A stretch of DNA of 35,316 nt from the IMG/VR virus record IMGVR_UViG_3300046782_000946, positions 1-35,316 of that record; one strand, 5' to 3'. The DNA is from a virus. Shown one piece after another: positions 8,345 through 16,069 of this stretch. Each line of letters begins with the position of its first letter. Positions within the stretch are counted from its first letter, which is position 1. A model generated the notes under the pieces. The model was not told the DNA's origin, made no database searches, and was given only the letters and a program-made list of their open reading frames with translations. The translations under genes and the position numbers were made by a program.

Positions 8345-8644
8345 TTAGCTCTCGTGAGTCCGCGCTCGGCGAGGCTCGGGCGGTTCAGGATGAGGCTTGG
8401 CCTCCTTCTTCTCCGCCAGCTTGACCGAGCCCTCCTTCAGCCTTCTCCGAGTGAAGGTATCGTCGGGCCACTCGATCGAGCCCTCACTGCGGAAGCCACC
8501 GGCCCTCGGATGCTTAAGCAGCCGACGCATGTCTGCGTCTCTCGGCTCCACCCGCACGCCAGGACGAGTCGCCATCTTCTTGACTCGCTCCAAATTGGCT
8601 CGAGCCTTCTGAGACTGCGTGAGCGTCGTCGTTACGGTTACCAT
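8345..8644 (-). CDS. Small DUF2635-like protein (Mu gp38 position)
   Basis: 99 residues, very basic. The segment PGVRVEPRDADMRRLL followed by WPDDTFTRRRLKEGSV resembles the DUF2635 pattern (a 'vrdP ... W.RRl.dGdv' layout) found in Mu-like phages between the tail terminator and the sheath, which is exactly where this gene sits. It abuts the upstream gene. The C-terminal 25 residues are Lys/Glu/Pro rich and likely disordered. The role in Mu is not well defined. Confidence 0.6.
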   Translation of the reverse strand: MVTVTTTLTQSQKARANLERVKKMATRPGVRVEPRDADMRRLLKHPRAGGFRSEGSIEWPDDTFTRRRLKEGSVKLAEKKEAKPHPEPPEPRRARTHES

Positions 8645-9262
8645 CTAACTCCTCCTCGCTTCTCTGAGCGTCTGAAGCATGTACTTAACTGTGACCGGCT
8701 GGATCTGCGTGGGGTCCGCATTGTTGAGCGAGACGGTCACGTCGATCTCGTCCAACGTATCCGTGATATCTGGGTACCACTCGCTACGGAAGAAGCAGTT
8801 CAACTCGTACTGGAGCTCAGCGAAAGGCGTCTCGTTATTGGCTCCTGGAGCCCCGAAGACTGGGCGGCGAGAGCCTCTCAGGATTGACTCGATACCAACA
8901 CCCTCCGGATTATTATTGACCAAGACATTCATCAGGTGGGGGTCGGTCCACAGCAGCCCCATAACCTTCCAGAAGGACATATCGATCATGCGCTCGACCT
9001 GAACAGGATCGATATTGGCCTGGATTATAGAAAAACCGATGCGACCCGTGTGATTGAACCTAACGCAGCCGGTATTGGCATCTCCGTCGGGGACCATCAC
9101 CTCGTCTACGATATAGACGCCAAGGTACGGTAGCAGACCCGGCTGTACCGGCAGCATCTTCGTCTTACGAAGGGTCCATCCAGAGAAGTATGCGTCAGCC
9201 GTAACTACACTATACATGGCGTCTCGGATATCATACAGAATACTCTGCTGCTCCGTAATCAT
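8645..9262 (-). CDS. Probable tail terminator/completion protein
   Basis: 205 residues, overlapping the end of the preceding gene by four bases (ATGA). The sequence has LPYLGVYIVDEVMVPDGD and an FRSEWYPDITDTLDEIDV segment. I associate that pattern with tail-completion proteins of alphaproteobacterial phages, but I cannot name a Pfam family. Its position between neck genes and sheath fits a protein that caps the tail tube and joins it to the head. The assignment is mainly by synteny. Confidence 0.55.
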   Translation of the reverse strand: MITEQQSILYDIRDAMYSVVTADAYFSGWTLRKTKMLPVQPGLLPYLGVYIVDEVMVPDGDANTGCVRFNHTGRIGFSIIQANIDPVQVERMIDMSFWKVMGLLWTDPHLMNVLVNNNPEGVGIESILRGSRRPVFGAPGANNETPFAELQYELNCFFRSEWYPDITDTLDEIDVTVSLNNADPTQIQPVTVKYMLQTLREARRS

Positions 9263-9606
9263 ACAATAGCCTTGAGCTGGAGGGTCAACTCTCCTCCGCC
9301 ATTATTCCAGGCGTTGGATATCTCGAAGTCTCCAAGGGCGGGCAGGCCCACGACCGGGTCTTCTGGAATATTGACAGTATCCCCCTGAACGGGGAGTACA
9401 GGAAACTCCGCAATTCTAATATCAAGGATGGTATCCTGGTCCGTAATGATGCTTCCGTCCTCCAGGACGACATTCAGGATGCGGCTGTCATAGATACCGC
9501 GACCCTGACCAGAGTACGAATTACCCAGAGCGGAGGTAAACGTAACCGTCCTCCCGAATACGTCCTGGGAGGGGAGGTAGACCAGGGTCGACATATTTAT
9601 CGCCAC
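9259..9606 (-). CDS. Probable head-tail joining (stopper) protein
   Basis: 115 residues if the GTG is used; an in-frame ATG four codons later (9594) is an equally plausible start. The GTG lies inside the stop of the upstream gene, so translational coupling is likely. The chain is beta-rich (YLPSQDVFGRTVTFT, LEDGSIITDQDTILDIRI, QGDTVNIPED), like HK97/SPP1-type stopper proteins. Synteny with portal-connector-neck genes supports this; the specific family is inferred. Confidence 0.55.
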   Translation of the reverse strand: MAINMSTLVYLPSQDVFGRTVTFTSALGNSYSGQGRGIYDSRILNVVLEDGSIITDQDTILDIRIAEFPVLPVQGDTVNIPEDPVVGLPALGDFEISNAWNNGGGELTLQLKAIV

Positions 9607-9965
9607 GACAGGTGCTCCTCCATCAGCTTCGCCATCCTCTCCACCAGCTTATCGAAGAGTATCGGTCTAAGGATCGGCCTGCTACTGCCAGACCCCTTGC
9701 GGATGGCGCCACTAGTTCTCGACTTAAACCTCGTCTTATGTATTCCCGTCTTACTCTTGAGGTGTGCGATCCTCGACGTAGGCCAGATGCTCGTCTCTGC
9801 CGTCTTGCCGTTCAGTTCTGTATTTGGATAGCGGCGCCTCATGTCCTTGGTCTGCCACTCAGTCAGCTCCTCCGCCATCTCGACTGGGAAGTTAACGAGC
9901 TCGCTCGTCATCTTCTCCACTCTGGCGAGCGCCTTGCCGGTATCCAGGTGGACTTGAAACGGCAC
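9597..9965 (-). CDS. Neck protein, HK97 gp10-like by position
   Basis: 122 residues, strongly basic in the middle (HLKSKTGIHKTRFKSRTSG) with helical ends. Proteins of this size and charge between connector and tail terminator are usually tail completion/neck proteins. I do not see a diagnostic motif. The ATG is followed by a clean frame, the gene sits 2 nt from the preceding connector gene, and it overlaps the next. Confidence 0.5.
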   Translation of the reverse strand: MPFQVHLDTGKALARVEKMTSELVNFPVEMAEELTEWQTKDMRRRYPNTELNGKTAETSIWPTSRIAHLKSKTGIHKTRFKSRTSGAIRKGSGSSRPILRPILFDKLVERMAKLMEEHLSWR

Positions 9966-9967
9966 CG

Positions 9968-10609
9968 TTAAACCTCCAGCCTGACATAGTGGGACAGGAG
10001 GTCTCCGGCGGCCGTGGATCCAAACGGCCCCTGACCCTTCTGCTGACCTTGAACTATATCGAAATACATCACACGGCTGTCCTTGTGGCTGATGCTGCGT
10101 ATGCCGCTGACGCCGAGCCTCTGCATGTATGCCTGGTTCTCCCTGATCGCCAGCGCAACCGCCTGCTTGAGGGCGGGGGGAGCCTCATCGGGCAGATTAT
10201 AGCCACCCGCATACGTCACCTTGATCGGCTCTGTATTCGTCCCCAGTAGCTCGATCTTGCCTGACTTCCACTCGATCTCATACTCAGACGAGTCAATCAC
10301 TCCTCCAGTGGGGCTCTCAACTATAATGGAGTAGGTGTCGTCAAGGGGATAGTGGCTGAGAAACAAGCGCTTCATTGCGTTGGTCTGATCATATTCAACG
10401 CAGCGCCATATCTCGTAAAGCTCCTCGTAGGCGAACGTCCTATTGCAGTACTCGGAGATCATATCGGAGTAGATGGTGATGTACTGGTTGTATAGCTCAT
10501 CCTGAATGGTATCAGATACAGGAATACCGAACATAAGCTTGAGCTCATCGAGTGTAATGAGGTCATAGTTCGTCGCAGGAGTAATGATATTGACGACCCG
10601 ATCCGCCAC
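9968..10609 (-). CDS. Head-tail connector protein (gp6-like)
   Basis: 213 residues. The N-terminus, LITLDELKLMFGI followed by a helix ending in ISEYCNRTF, is typical of gp6/gp15-type connectors that bind the portal. The middle has SGKIELLG...IKVTYAGGYNLPDEAPPALKQAVALAIRE, a hallmark of the family (YAGGY...P..lk.A...l...). It follows the collagen-like gene and opens the neck gene run. Confidence 0.78.
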   Translation of the reverse strand: MADRVVNIITPATNYDLITLDELKLMFGIPVSDTIQDELYNQYITIYSDMISEYCNRTFAYEELYEIWRCVEYDQTNAMKRLFLSHYPLDDTYSIIVESPTGGVIDSSEYEIEWKSGKIELLGTNTEPIKVTYAGGYNLPDEAPPALKQAVALAIRENQAYMQRLGVSGIRSISHKDSRVMYFDIVQGQQKGQGPFGSTAAGDLLSHYVRLEV

Positions 10610-10611
10610 AG

Positions 10612-11976
10612 TCAGCTCTCCTTATTATACTGCTCGAACAGGCCTCGCAATTCTATTGCCGGCCCGTCGCTGAAGGCATCCATGATCGGAGTAACCGTAT
10701 AGCCATCTCGATTGACCCGCCAAGCAGTGATGTGAGGCGCGCTCGCTCCGCGCTCTCCCCTCTCACCGGGGTCACCCTTTGGCCCCTGCCTTCCAGTCTT
10801 GCCGAGCGCAGACATAAGCTGCCAGTCATCTCCGGGGCAGGCCCCTGGGTTATCGACCCTCGAGATAAAGCTACAGCCATTAAAGGCAACGATGTCGAGA
10901 GCCATATAGGTCTCTCTCTCACTATACGTACCGCGGACAACTGGAGAGGAGGCGCTATGCCCTGCAGCCGCGATGAGGGCCCAGTCGTCGTGCGGAGGTT
11001 CACGGGCGGTATCTCTCCTGGCCTGGTAGCAAGAGCCCCGGTGGCTTACGACGTCTCCAGTATAATGGACGCCCCCTGAGACGTACCCCTTGACCTCCCT
11101 AAGCAGGCCCGGGGCGCCATCGCTACCGCGCTCTCCTGGCTCGCCCTTGATGCCTGGCTCGCCTGGCTCGCCCTTGATGCCTGGCTCGCCGCGCACTCCT
11201 GGCTCGCCCTGCAAGCCAAGTAGGCCTCGCTCTCCCTTCTCGCCTCGCTCTCCCTTCTCGCCGCTCTCGCCCTTCTCGCCTATAGCGCCAGGCTCGCCGC
11301 GCTCACCAACTATACCCGTTTCTCCTTTCTCTCCCCTTTCCCCTATAGGACCGGGCTCGCCCCTCTCACCGGCGATACCGGGCTCGCCCTTCTCGCCTAT
11401 AGCGCCTGGCTCACCCTTCTCGCCTGCAATGCCAGGCTCGCCAGGCTCGCCCCTCTCGCCTGCGATGCCGGGCTCGCCACGCTCTCCCCTCTCTCCAAGG
11501 TCTCCCTTCTCGCCGCAATCACCGCTCTCTCCGGTATCTCCACGCTCGCCCTTCTCTCCAGGGTCTCCCTTCTCGCCACGCTCACCGTTATCACCCTTCT
11601 CTCCTGGCTCCCCCTTCTCGCCGTGCTCACCGGGGAGGCCGCGCTCACCGTTCTCGCCGCGCTCACCTGGGACACCCTTCTCACCTTGCTCACCTTGCTC
11701 ACCTTGCTCACCTTGCTCACCTCGAGGGCCATCCTTCAACTCTGCAAGGCGAGAGTCGATCTGGCTCTTGAGCCCAATAACCTGAGCCTCGAGCCTAGCT
11801 ATGATCGTCGCCGCCTGAGCCTCCATCAGCATGTACTGTCGGTCCCACTTCTCCTGGGCCCGATCCAGTACTTCTGCCAGAGCCATTCGCCATGAGTCGA
11901 GCAGCATGTCTTCGCTGTCGTCCGACATTCTCTGTGAGGCGAAGGAGGGTTCTGACTTCCCGTTGGATGTCGTCAT
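10612..11976 (-). CDS. Collagen-like (Gly-X-Y) virion protein with carbohydrate-binding-like C-terminus
   Basis: 454 residues from an ATG (MTTSNGK) chosen for its AAGGGA ribosome binding site; the open frame extends 45 codons further up but that part is antisense-like, Arg/Pro-rich and overlaps the portal more deeply. Residues about 15-80 are helical (trimerising coiled coil). About 85-290 are near-perfect Gly-X-Y triplets rich in GEK, GER and GEP, as in stable bacterial collagens. Then come two similar modules with GDVVSHRGSCYQA and a spaced DDW (also LDIVAFNGCSFIS...DDW) resembling chitin-binding CBM5/12 domains, separated by a second short collagen stretch. It is likely a trimeric fibre displayed on the virion. 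It overlaps the portal 3' end by 182 nt in another frame. Confidence 0.78.
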   Translation of the reverse strand: MTTSNGKSEPSFASQRMSDDSEDMLLDSWRMALAEVLDRAQEKWDRQYMLMEAQAATIIARLEAQVIGLKSQIDSRLAELKDGPRGEQGEQGEQGEQGEKGVPGERGENGERGLPGEHGEKGEPGEKGDNGERGEKGDPGEKGERGDTGESGDCGEKGDLGERGERGEPGIAGERGEPGEPGIAGEKGEPGAIGEKGEPGIAGERGEPGPIGERGEKGETGIVGERGEPGAIGEKGESGEKGERGEKGERGLLGLQGEPGVRGEPGIKGEPGEPGIKGEPGERGSDGAPGLLREVKGYVSGGVHYTGDVVSHRGSCYQARRDTAREPPHDDWALIAAAGHSASSPVVRGTYSERETYMALDIVAFNGCSFISRVDNPGACPGDDWQLMSALGKTGRQGPKGDPGERGERGASAPHITAWRVNRDGYTVTPIMDAFSDGPAIELRGLFEQYNKES

Positions 11977-13345
11977 GGTCCATTCCCTTTTCGGGAGGTG
12001 GTGGCGGTTTATCCGTCGGTGGCGGTTTATCCGTCGGAGGGGTGTCACCGAGTCCACCGGCGGGAGGGGGAGCAGACGGAGAGGGAGACGACGGAATTGC
12101 CGCAACGGCACTCAGAGGAACGACCTGCTGCTGAACGCGAGGCTCGTCGCCAAACTTTACGTCGGGCAAGCCCTCTCTATTGCGTGCCTCATTGGGAGAG
12201 TAGATGCCGCCCTGAACTCCTCGAGCCAATGCATCGATGCGATCCTTCAAGGCAGAGCGGAGCAGTGCTTCAGTATCAAACTCTACATACTCGTCGGGCT
12301 GGCCCTTGAGCTGGAAGAGATTGCCAATGGCTTCCTCAACGTGGTTGAGGCAGAACCCAAGCCCGCTGGCGATCCAGCTCTGCATGAGCAGTTCTGCCGA
12401 GCTATACGAAGCTCCTCCTATTCCAAGGATCTGGAGAGGCACGCGGAAGGCTAGGGCAATCTGCTCGTTGGATAACTTAAGGATGTCAGCGGTCGCTGCG
12501 TCCTTGCCTCCTACGGCCCACGGCATCACCTTCAGGCCCGCAGTAAGGATCGGCGTACCGCCCTGGTTGAGACCCTTGACTTGCTCGTTCCACCTGTCCC
12601 GCAACTGCTGGACGTTATCCTTATCGAGGACGAGATCGGTACTCAGAACCGCAGAGGGTCTGGCCTCATTTGCATAGAATGAATTTTGCTGCCTGGCGAT
12701 TGCCTCAGCCATCGCGATGTTGGAGTAGGCCGCAACGATCGGGCTCTCTCCTACGAGAGGTCTCGGGTAGCGCCGCTGCTCGTGGAGCCTGATGTGGAGC
12801 ACGTCGCGATGGGGAACGGTGACCATCGGCTCGCCAAACATCCTGGCGACGACGTCGTTTCCTCCGAGCCAATAGAAGATGTCCCCCGTAGTCGCAAGGC
12901 GGGGGTGGGATATCTCGGGGTGCATGAGGTGAAGTTCGTCAACCTCATAGCGGTCGTTTCTCAAGGCAAGCGCATACGCGTTGCCGTTCATGTAGAGTGA
13001 CCTTACCAAGTTCAGTAGAAAGTCACTGATCGTCTGATACGAGTTAGGGTATCGCAAGATACGGGCGAGCGCTGAGTTCTTCACTCTGTCTCGCCCGCCC
13101 TTCTTGTTCAGTCGCCAGTGGTCTCCTGGGCACATCGCTACCGTCTGGGAATAGGCGGAGACGCAGGCCTCCACCATCGCCGAGCTCGTGGAGGCATACA
13201 GGGGGTTGTGCCCCTCCTGCCACCAATTTGTCGACGCTCCGTCGGGCAGCCACCCACCCGTAATTGGAAGGTAGTAGGGACCGGGGCGAACGGCGCCCTC
13301 GACCGCCTTCCAGATCGAGAGGATGGTCTTAGCGATGCCGGCCAT
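11795..13345 (-). CDS. Portal protein (HK97 family)
   Basis: 516 residues. Residues about 25-400 match the HK97 portal pattern: NPLYASTSSAMVEACVSAYSQTVA near the start, LNLVRSLYMNGNAYAL, a HIRLH...RPLVGESPI segment, and ISPNEAR-like IYSPNEARNREGLP near the C-terminal end of the core. The dodecameric portal forms the DNA gate of the capsid. After residue 420 comes a Pro-rich tail with a tandem PPTDK repeat, then about 65 residues that overlap the collagen-like gene in a different frame. That tail is unusual and may be poorly conserved. Confidence 0.88.
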   Translation of the reverse strand: MAGIAKTILSIWKAVEGAVRPGPYYLPITGGWLPDGASTNWWQEGHNPLYASTSSAMVEACVSAYSQTVAMCPGDHWRLNKKGGRDRVKNSALARILRYPNSYQTISDFLLNLVRSLYMNGNAYALALRNDRYEVDELHLMHPEISHPRLATTGDIFYWLGGNDVVARMFGEPMVTVPHRDVLHIRLHEQRRYPRPLVGESPIVAAYSNIAMAEAIARQQNSFYANEARPSAVLSTDLVLDKDNVQQLRDRWNEQVKGLNQGGTPILTAGLKVMPWAVGGKDAATADILKLSNEQIALAFRVPLQILGIGGASYSSAELLMQSWIASGLGFCLNHVEEAIGNLFQLKGQPDEYVEFDTEALLRSALKDRIDALARGVQGGIYSPNEARNREGLPDVKFGDEPRVQQQVVPLSAVAAIPSSPSPSAPPPAGGLGDTPPTDKPPPTDKPPPPPEKGMDHDDIQREVRTLLRLTENVGRQRRHAARLMANGSGRSTGSGPGEVGPTVHADGGSGGDDHS

Positions 13346-13360
13346 GGGCCTGACCTTTTT

Positions 13361-13663
13361 TTAGCTCTCGCCAGCCCTCGTTTGACGAGTCGGATAGGTG
13401 CTTCCCTTACTACCGTGCCGCTCTGCCTCCATCGACTTATTGTGCGGCTCGGCGTGCTGCGGCGTCTCTGGATCACTCCCGTCCGCCTCATGCTCGAGGA
13501 TGTGGCCGCCGGACGCAGTGATATCAAGCTCCTCCTGGGTCGGGGTCGGCTTGCCCTTGGTCTTCTGGGCGAACTCCGCCCTTGACCTATCGCTGATCTT
13601 CCTCTCCGCCTCGAGAGACTTCTTGGCGCTCTCTGTGGCGGGATTGTCTGCCGTCTTGGTCAT
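13361..13663 (-). CDS. Small hydrophilic protein between capsid and portal
   Basis: 100 residues, highly charged with no hydrophobic core (KSLEAERKISDRSRAEFAQKTKG, HNKSMEAERHGSKGS), so probably disordered. It has a perfect AGGAGG ribosome binding site six bases from its ATG and lies 15 nt upstream of the portal start. Capsid-module position suggests an assembly or minor virion role, but I do not recognise a family. Confidence 0.7.
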   Translation of the reverse strand: MTKTADNPATESAKKSLEAERKISDRSRAEFAQKTKGKPTPTQEELDITASGGHILEHEADGSDPETPQHAEPHNKSMEAERHGSKGSTYPTRQTRAGES

Positions 13664-13821
13664 CTAGACCTCCTTAGCGTGGGGGGGGGTTACCCCGTAG
13701 GGCCTGCCAGAGGCCCCGCTGGTGCGTTCTTGGCTGCCTGGGGCTATCCTAGGAGCCCCAGGCCAATGAGGCCCCTCTATGGCCTCCCTAGAGGCTTAGG
13801 AACTAAGTTCCCTAAGCCCCT
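13664..13821 (-). other. Structured intercistronic region downstream of the capsid gene
   Basis: A non-coding 158-nt gap in an otherwise tightly packed operon. Minus-strand RNA would fold a hairpin three bases after the capsid stop (arms 13793-13804 and 13806-13818, 12 bp with one bulge). A second has 10 perfect base pairs and an 8-nt loop (13736-13745 with 13754-13763). No T tract follows either, so they are unlikely to be simple terminators; RNA processing, mRNA stabilisation or partial attenuation after the highly expressed capsid gene is more likely. A nine-G run lies near 13681. Confidence 0.6.
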
Positions 13822-15258
13822 CTACCAGGTGACGTTCTGGACCCAGGCGACCGTGCCGGCGCGGCGCTGCAGCCAGTTGAGCGGCAGGACCATGCGAAGC
13901 GCAAGCGAGTCGGTCTGGAAGAGCGAGCGCTGGGGTGCAGCCACAGTGCTCGGAGAGGCGACGAGCTCGAGAGGGGTCGTATCCTCCATGTGGAGGGTCG
14001 CCTGGTCACTCATCTCCATCCTTGGCGCATCCCCGCCGACCACTACGAAGTCGGCAGCGTCGACCAGGATCATGGTCTTCGAGGGGACATTCGCAGAGTC
14101 GATATATGGGATGGTAGCGAGCGTGCCTGCCTTGATCTCATCGCGGAACGGGAAGATGCCCGTGTTCGCTGCGGAGAGCAGACCGGCCCGCAGCATATCC
14201 GTCTGGTTCACCAGCCAGACCGGAGAGCGTACGTTGCCATATGTCGCCGTGGAGATCGCGCCGATCACACCGACAAGGTCTCCCACCAGGGCGGGGATGC
14301 CGCCGCCAGAGGTCGCCGGGATGGCCGCCACGCCGTTGAGCAGACCTGCCGGGCGGATGACCGTAGCCGGGTTCGCATCGATCAACACGCTGTCGATCGC
14401 CACGGTAGTATCCACCTGGATGGAGTCACGCAGGATGCCCTCGATCGCTGGGATCGAGTGCTCATCCATCTCCTTCGTCCAAGTGGTGATCACGGCCATC
14501 TTCTTCGGAGTGAGCGTCTGCGAGGTGAACGCTCCCTGCCTGACCGGGATCGCCATGCCCTCTCCAACGAAGCTGCCCGCCAGGCTCGGAGTACGAGAGC
14601 GCGTCGGGATAACGATGCGCCCGGCACTACCGAAGCTGAGCGGAAGGCCCCGCGTAGCGAGACGAGTCATGATCGCGTTGGGCATCAGCAGAGGCATCAG
14701 GTCCGCATAGGTGGTGTGGGCCAGCTCTGCCGCCCAGCCAGTAACGGTGGTCATGGCCGGGGCGGAGGCCGCGCGGAGTACGATGTCCGACATGACCTTG
14801 GTGTCGTCGTCGCGATACTCCGGGAAGCGCTCGCCGATCTTGTTGCGGGTCTCCTCGACGGTGCGTCCCCAGCCCCTCGCGTGGAGAGCGATGGTGCCAG
14901 CTCGGACGAATAGGCCAAGGAGGTCGGGGGCCGTCCTTACTGTCCTTGGGCGTACTGCTGTGCCATTACCATTACCATTACCATTACCGCTTACCGACAC
15001 CAGAGAGCGCCGGGGAGGCAGCGTCGGCTGCGGGTCACTACCGTTACCTGCGGTCTTGACCAGGATCTTCTCACTATCGACCAGGCCCTCCCTGATCCGC
15101 TCGAGCTGGGCTATGTCCTGGTTGAACTTGCCCATGATCTCGAGATCGCTATTGCTCACGTTGGTATCGTCCATCTTTTCGAGATGGACTTGAAGGGCAT
15201 CCTTCTTGGCGATGATCTGCGTCTCCAGGTCCTGGATGCGCTGTGACAGGCCAGACAT
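13822..15258 (-). CDS. Major capsid protein alone, from an internal start (nested)
   Basis: An in-frame ATG at codon 268 of the fusion begins MSGLSQRIQDLE, which is exactly where a free-standing HK97 capsid precursor would start with its coiled-coil delta domain. A GAGGAG ribosome binding site ends eight bases before it (15267-15272). The product would be 478 residues. This would let the phage make many capsid subunits for few protease molecules, solving the stoichiometry problem of a fusion. The initiation itself is inferred. Confidence 0.6.
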   Translation of the reverse strand: MSGLSQRIQDLETQIIAKKDALQVHLEKMDDTNVSNSDLEIMGKFNQDIAQLERIREGLVDSEKILVKTAGNGSDPQPTLPPRRSLVSVSGNGNGNGNGTAVRPRTVRTAPDLLGLFVRAGTIALHARGWGRTVEETRNKIGERFPEYRDDDTKVMSDIVLRAASAPAMTTVTGWAAELAHTTYADLMPLLMPNAIMTRLATRGLPLSFGSAGRIVIPTRSRTPSLAGSFVGEGMAIPVRQGAFTSQTLTPKKMAVITTWTKEMDEHSIPAIEGILRDSIQVDTTVAIDSVLIDANPATVIRPAGLLNGVAAIPATSGGGIPALVGDLVGVIGAISTATYGNVRSPVWLVNQTDMLRAGLLSAANTGIFPFRDEIKAGTLATIPYIDSANVPSKTMILVDAADFVVVGGDAPRMEMSDQATLHMEDTTPLELVASPSTVAAPQRSLFQTDSLALRMVLPLNWLQRRAGTVAWVQNVTW

Positions 15259-16059
15259 TTGTCCAGCTCCTCTGTTGCTGTTACTTCTTCTGGCGTGCCC
15301 GCCGGTGAACCCTCGGTGTCGCACTCGTCCCTTATCGCCTTGCCCGGCAAAGACGAGGTCGATCACCTCTGGTGAAATCTTTAAGCTCTTGGCTATAGCC
15401 AGCGCGTTCGGATTTGCAGGTACGGCGACCACGCTGGTCTCGACTAACTCACTCTTGGTGTAGACATAGCCCCAGTCCGTTCCCTCCCTCTTTTTACTCT
15501 CAAGTGGGCGGAAGCCCACGGAGACTGCCTTGAGGATACCGGAGTCGATCAGTCGCCTGATCTCATCGATCCTGGGACTGGTCCCCTCCGCAGCCATCTC
15601 GAGGTGGCCGATCAGCTGCTTGTTCTCGACGCGGATGTTCAGCCACTTGCCGATCGGAAAGTCGGAGCGGTGACCAAACAGCGCAATCGGATTGCGCTTG
15701 AACGCCTTGAGGTCCCAGCCGTCCGACATGATCACGTCGTCCAGTCTGTCCGGTGTCTCGTCGGAGAGGACGAACTCCATCCCGCTGACGGTGGCGGAGT
15801 GGGTCTTATACTGGATGTCCTTGGCCGCAGCGTTCTCCCAGATCATCTGGCAGGCATCCTCGCTGCCAATCTCGTCGACGCAGTCGGACATGAACTCGTC
15901 CTCGTCGTCATACTCCTCGGGATCGGGCACCTCCTTGTGCCAGAGGTCCATGCAGATGGCGACAGCCTGCTCCCTTGAGCGCCCGGTTCTGACTATCTCC
16001 GGTATGCATCTGGCCGTGAAGTCGCTCTGGCTCTCACCCTTGTTGGGCTTGATCTGCAT
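13822..16059 (-). CDS. Prohead protease-major capsid protein fusion
   Basis: 745 residues from the ATG with a TAGGAGAG ribosome binding site; the frame opens 25 codons earlier but without support. Residues 85-225 are an S78-family (HK97-type) prohead protease: LFGHRSDFPIG with His130, LKAVSVGF with Ser180, and VVAVPANPNALA. A basic linker (about 240-266) leads to a coiled-coil delta/scaffold segment (268-335), a GNGNGNGNG linker from four ATTACC repeats, and the HK97-fold capsid (about 345-745) with AMTTVTGWAAELA near the front and RSLFQTDSLAL near the end. Protease and capsid are usually separate genes; fusions occur in some phages. The gene at 17801-18868 is a capsid paralog. Confidence 0.88.
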   Translation of the reverse strand: MQIKPNKGESQSDFTARCIPEIVRTGRSREQAVAICMDLWHKEVPDPEEYDDEDEFMSDCVDEIGSEDACQMIWENAAAKDIQYKTHSATVSGMEFVLSDETPDRLDDVIMSDGWDLKAFKRNPIALFGHRSDFPIGKWLNIRVENKQLIGHLEMAAEGTSPRIDEIRRLIDSGILKAVSVGFRPLESKKREGTDWGYVYTKSELVETSVVAVPANPNALAIAKSLKISPEVIDLVFAGQGDKGRVRHRGFTGGHARRSNSNRGAGQMSGLSQRIQDLETQIIAKKDALQVHLEKMDDTNVSNSDLEIMGKFNQDIAQLERIREGLVDSEKILVKTAGNGSDPQPTLPPRRSLVSVSGNGNGNGNGTAVRPRTVRTAPDLLGLFVRAGTIALHARGWGRTVEETRNKIGERFPEYRDDDTKVMSDIVLRAASAPAMTTVTGWAAELAHTTYADLMPLLMPNAIMTRLATRGLPLSFGSAGRIVIPTRSRTPSLAGSFVGEGMAIPVRQGAFTSQTLTPKKMAVITTWTKEMDEHSIPAIEGILRDSIQVDTTVAIDSVLIDANPATVIRPAGLLNGVAAIPATSGGGIPALVGDLVGVIGAISTATYGNVRSPVWLVNQTDMLRAGLLSAANTGIFPFRDEIKAGTLATIPYIDSANVPSKTMILVDAADFVVVGGDAPRMEMSDQATLHMEDTTPLELVASPSTVAAPQRSLFQTDSLALRMVLPLNWLQRRAGTVAWVQNVTW

Positions 16060-16069
16060 GGTGTCTCTC

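Noticed and set aside
11090-11785. Long plus-strand frame rich in Ser-Pro triplets (SPRSPFSP...)
   Set aside because: It is the antisense of the Gly-X-Y repeat; the collagen frame has a ribosome binding site, flanking folded domains and the operon direction.
11977-12111. 45-codon upstream extension of the collagen-like protein
   Set aside because: Arg/Pro-rich reading of the portal's Pro-repeat DNA in another frame; the internal ATG has a ribosome binding site.
13681-13690. Run of G residues as a sequencing error
   Set aside because: Cannot be tested here; it is non-coding, so it does not affect any gene call.
13679-14913. Plus-strand frames of over 300 codons opposite the capsid gene
   Set aside because: They run antisense to the capsid protein, have no start signals and read as low-complexity Arg/Ser/Ala-rich shadows of GC-rich DNA.
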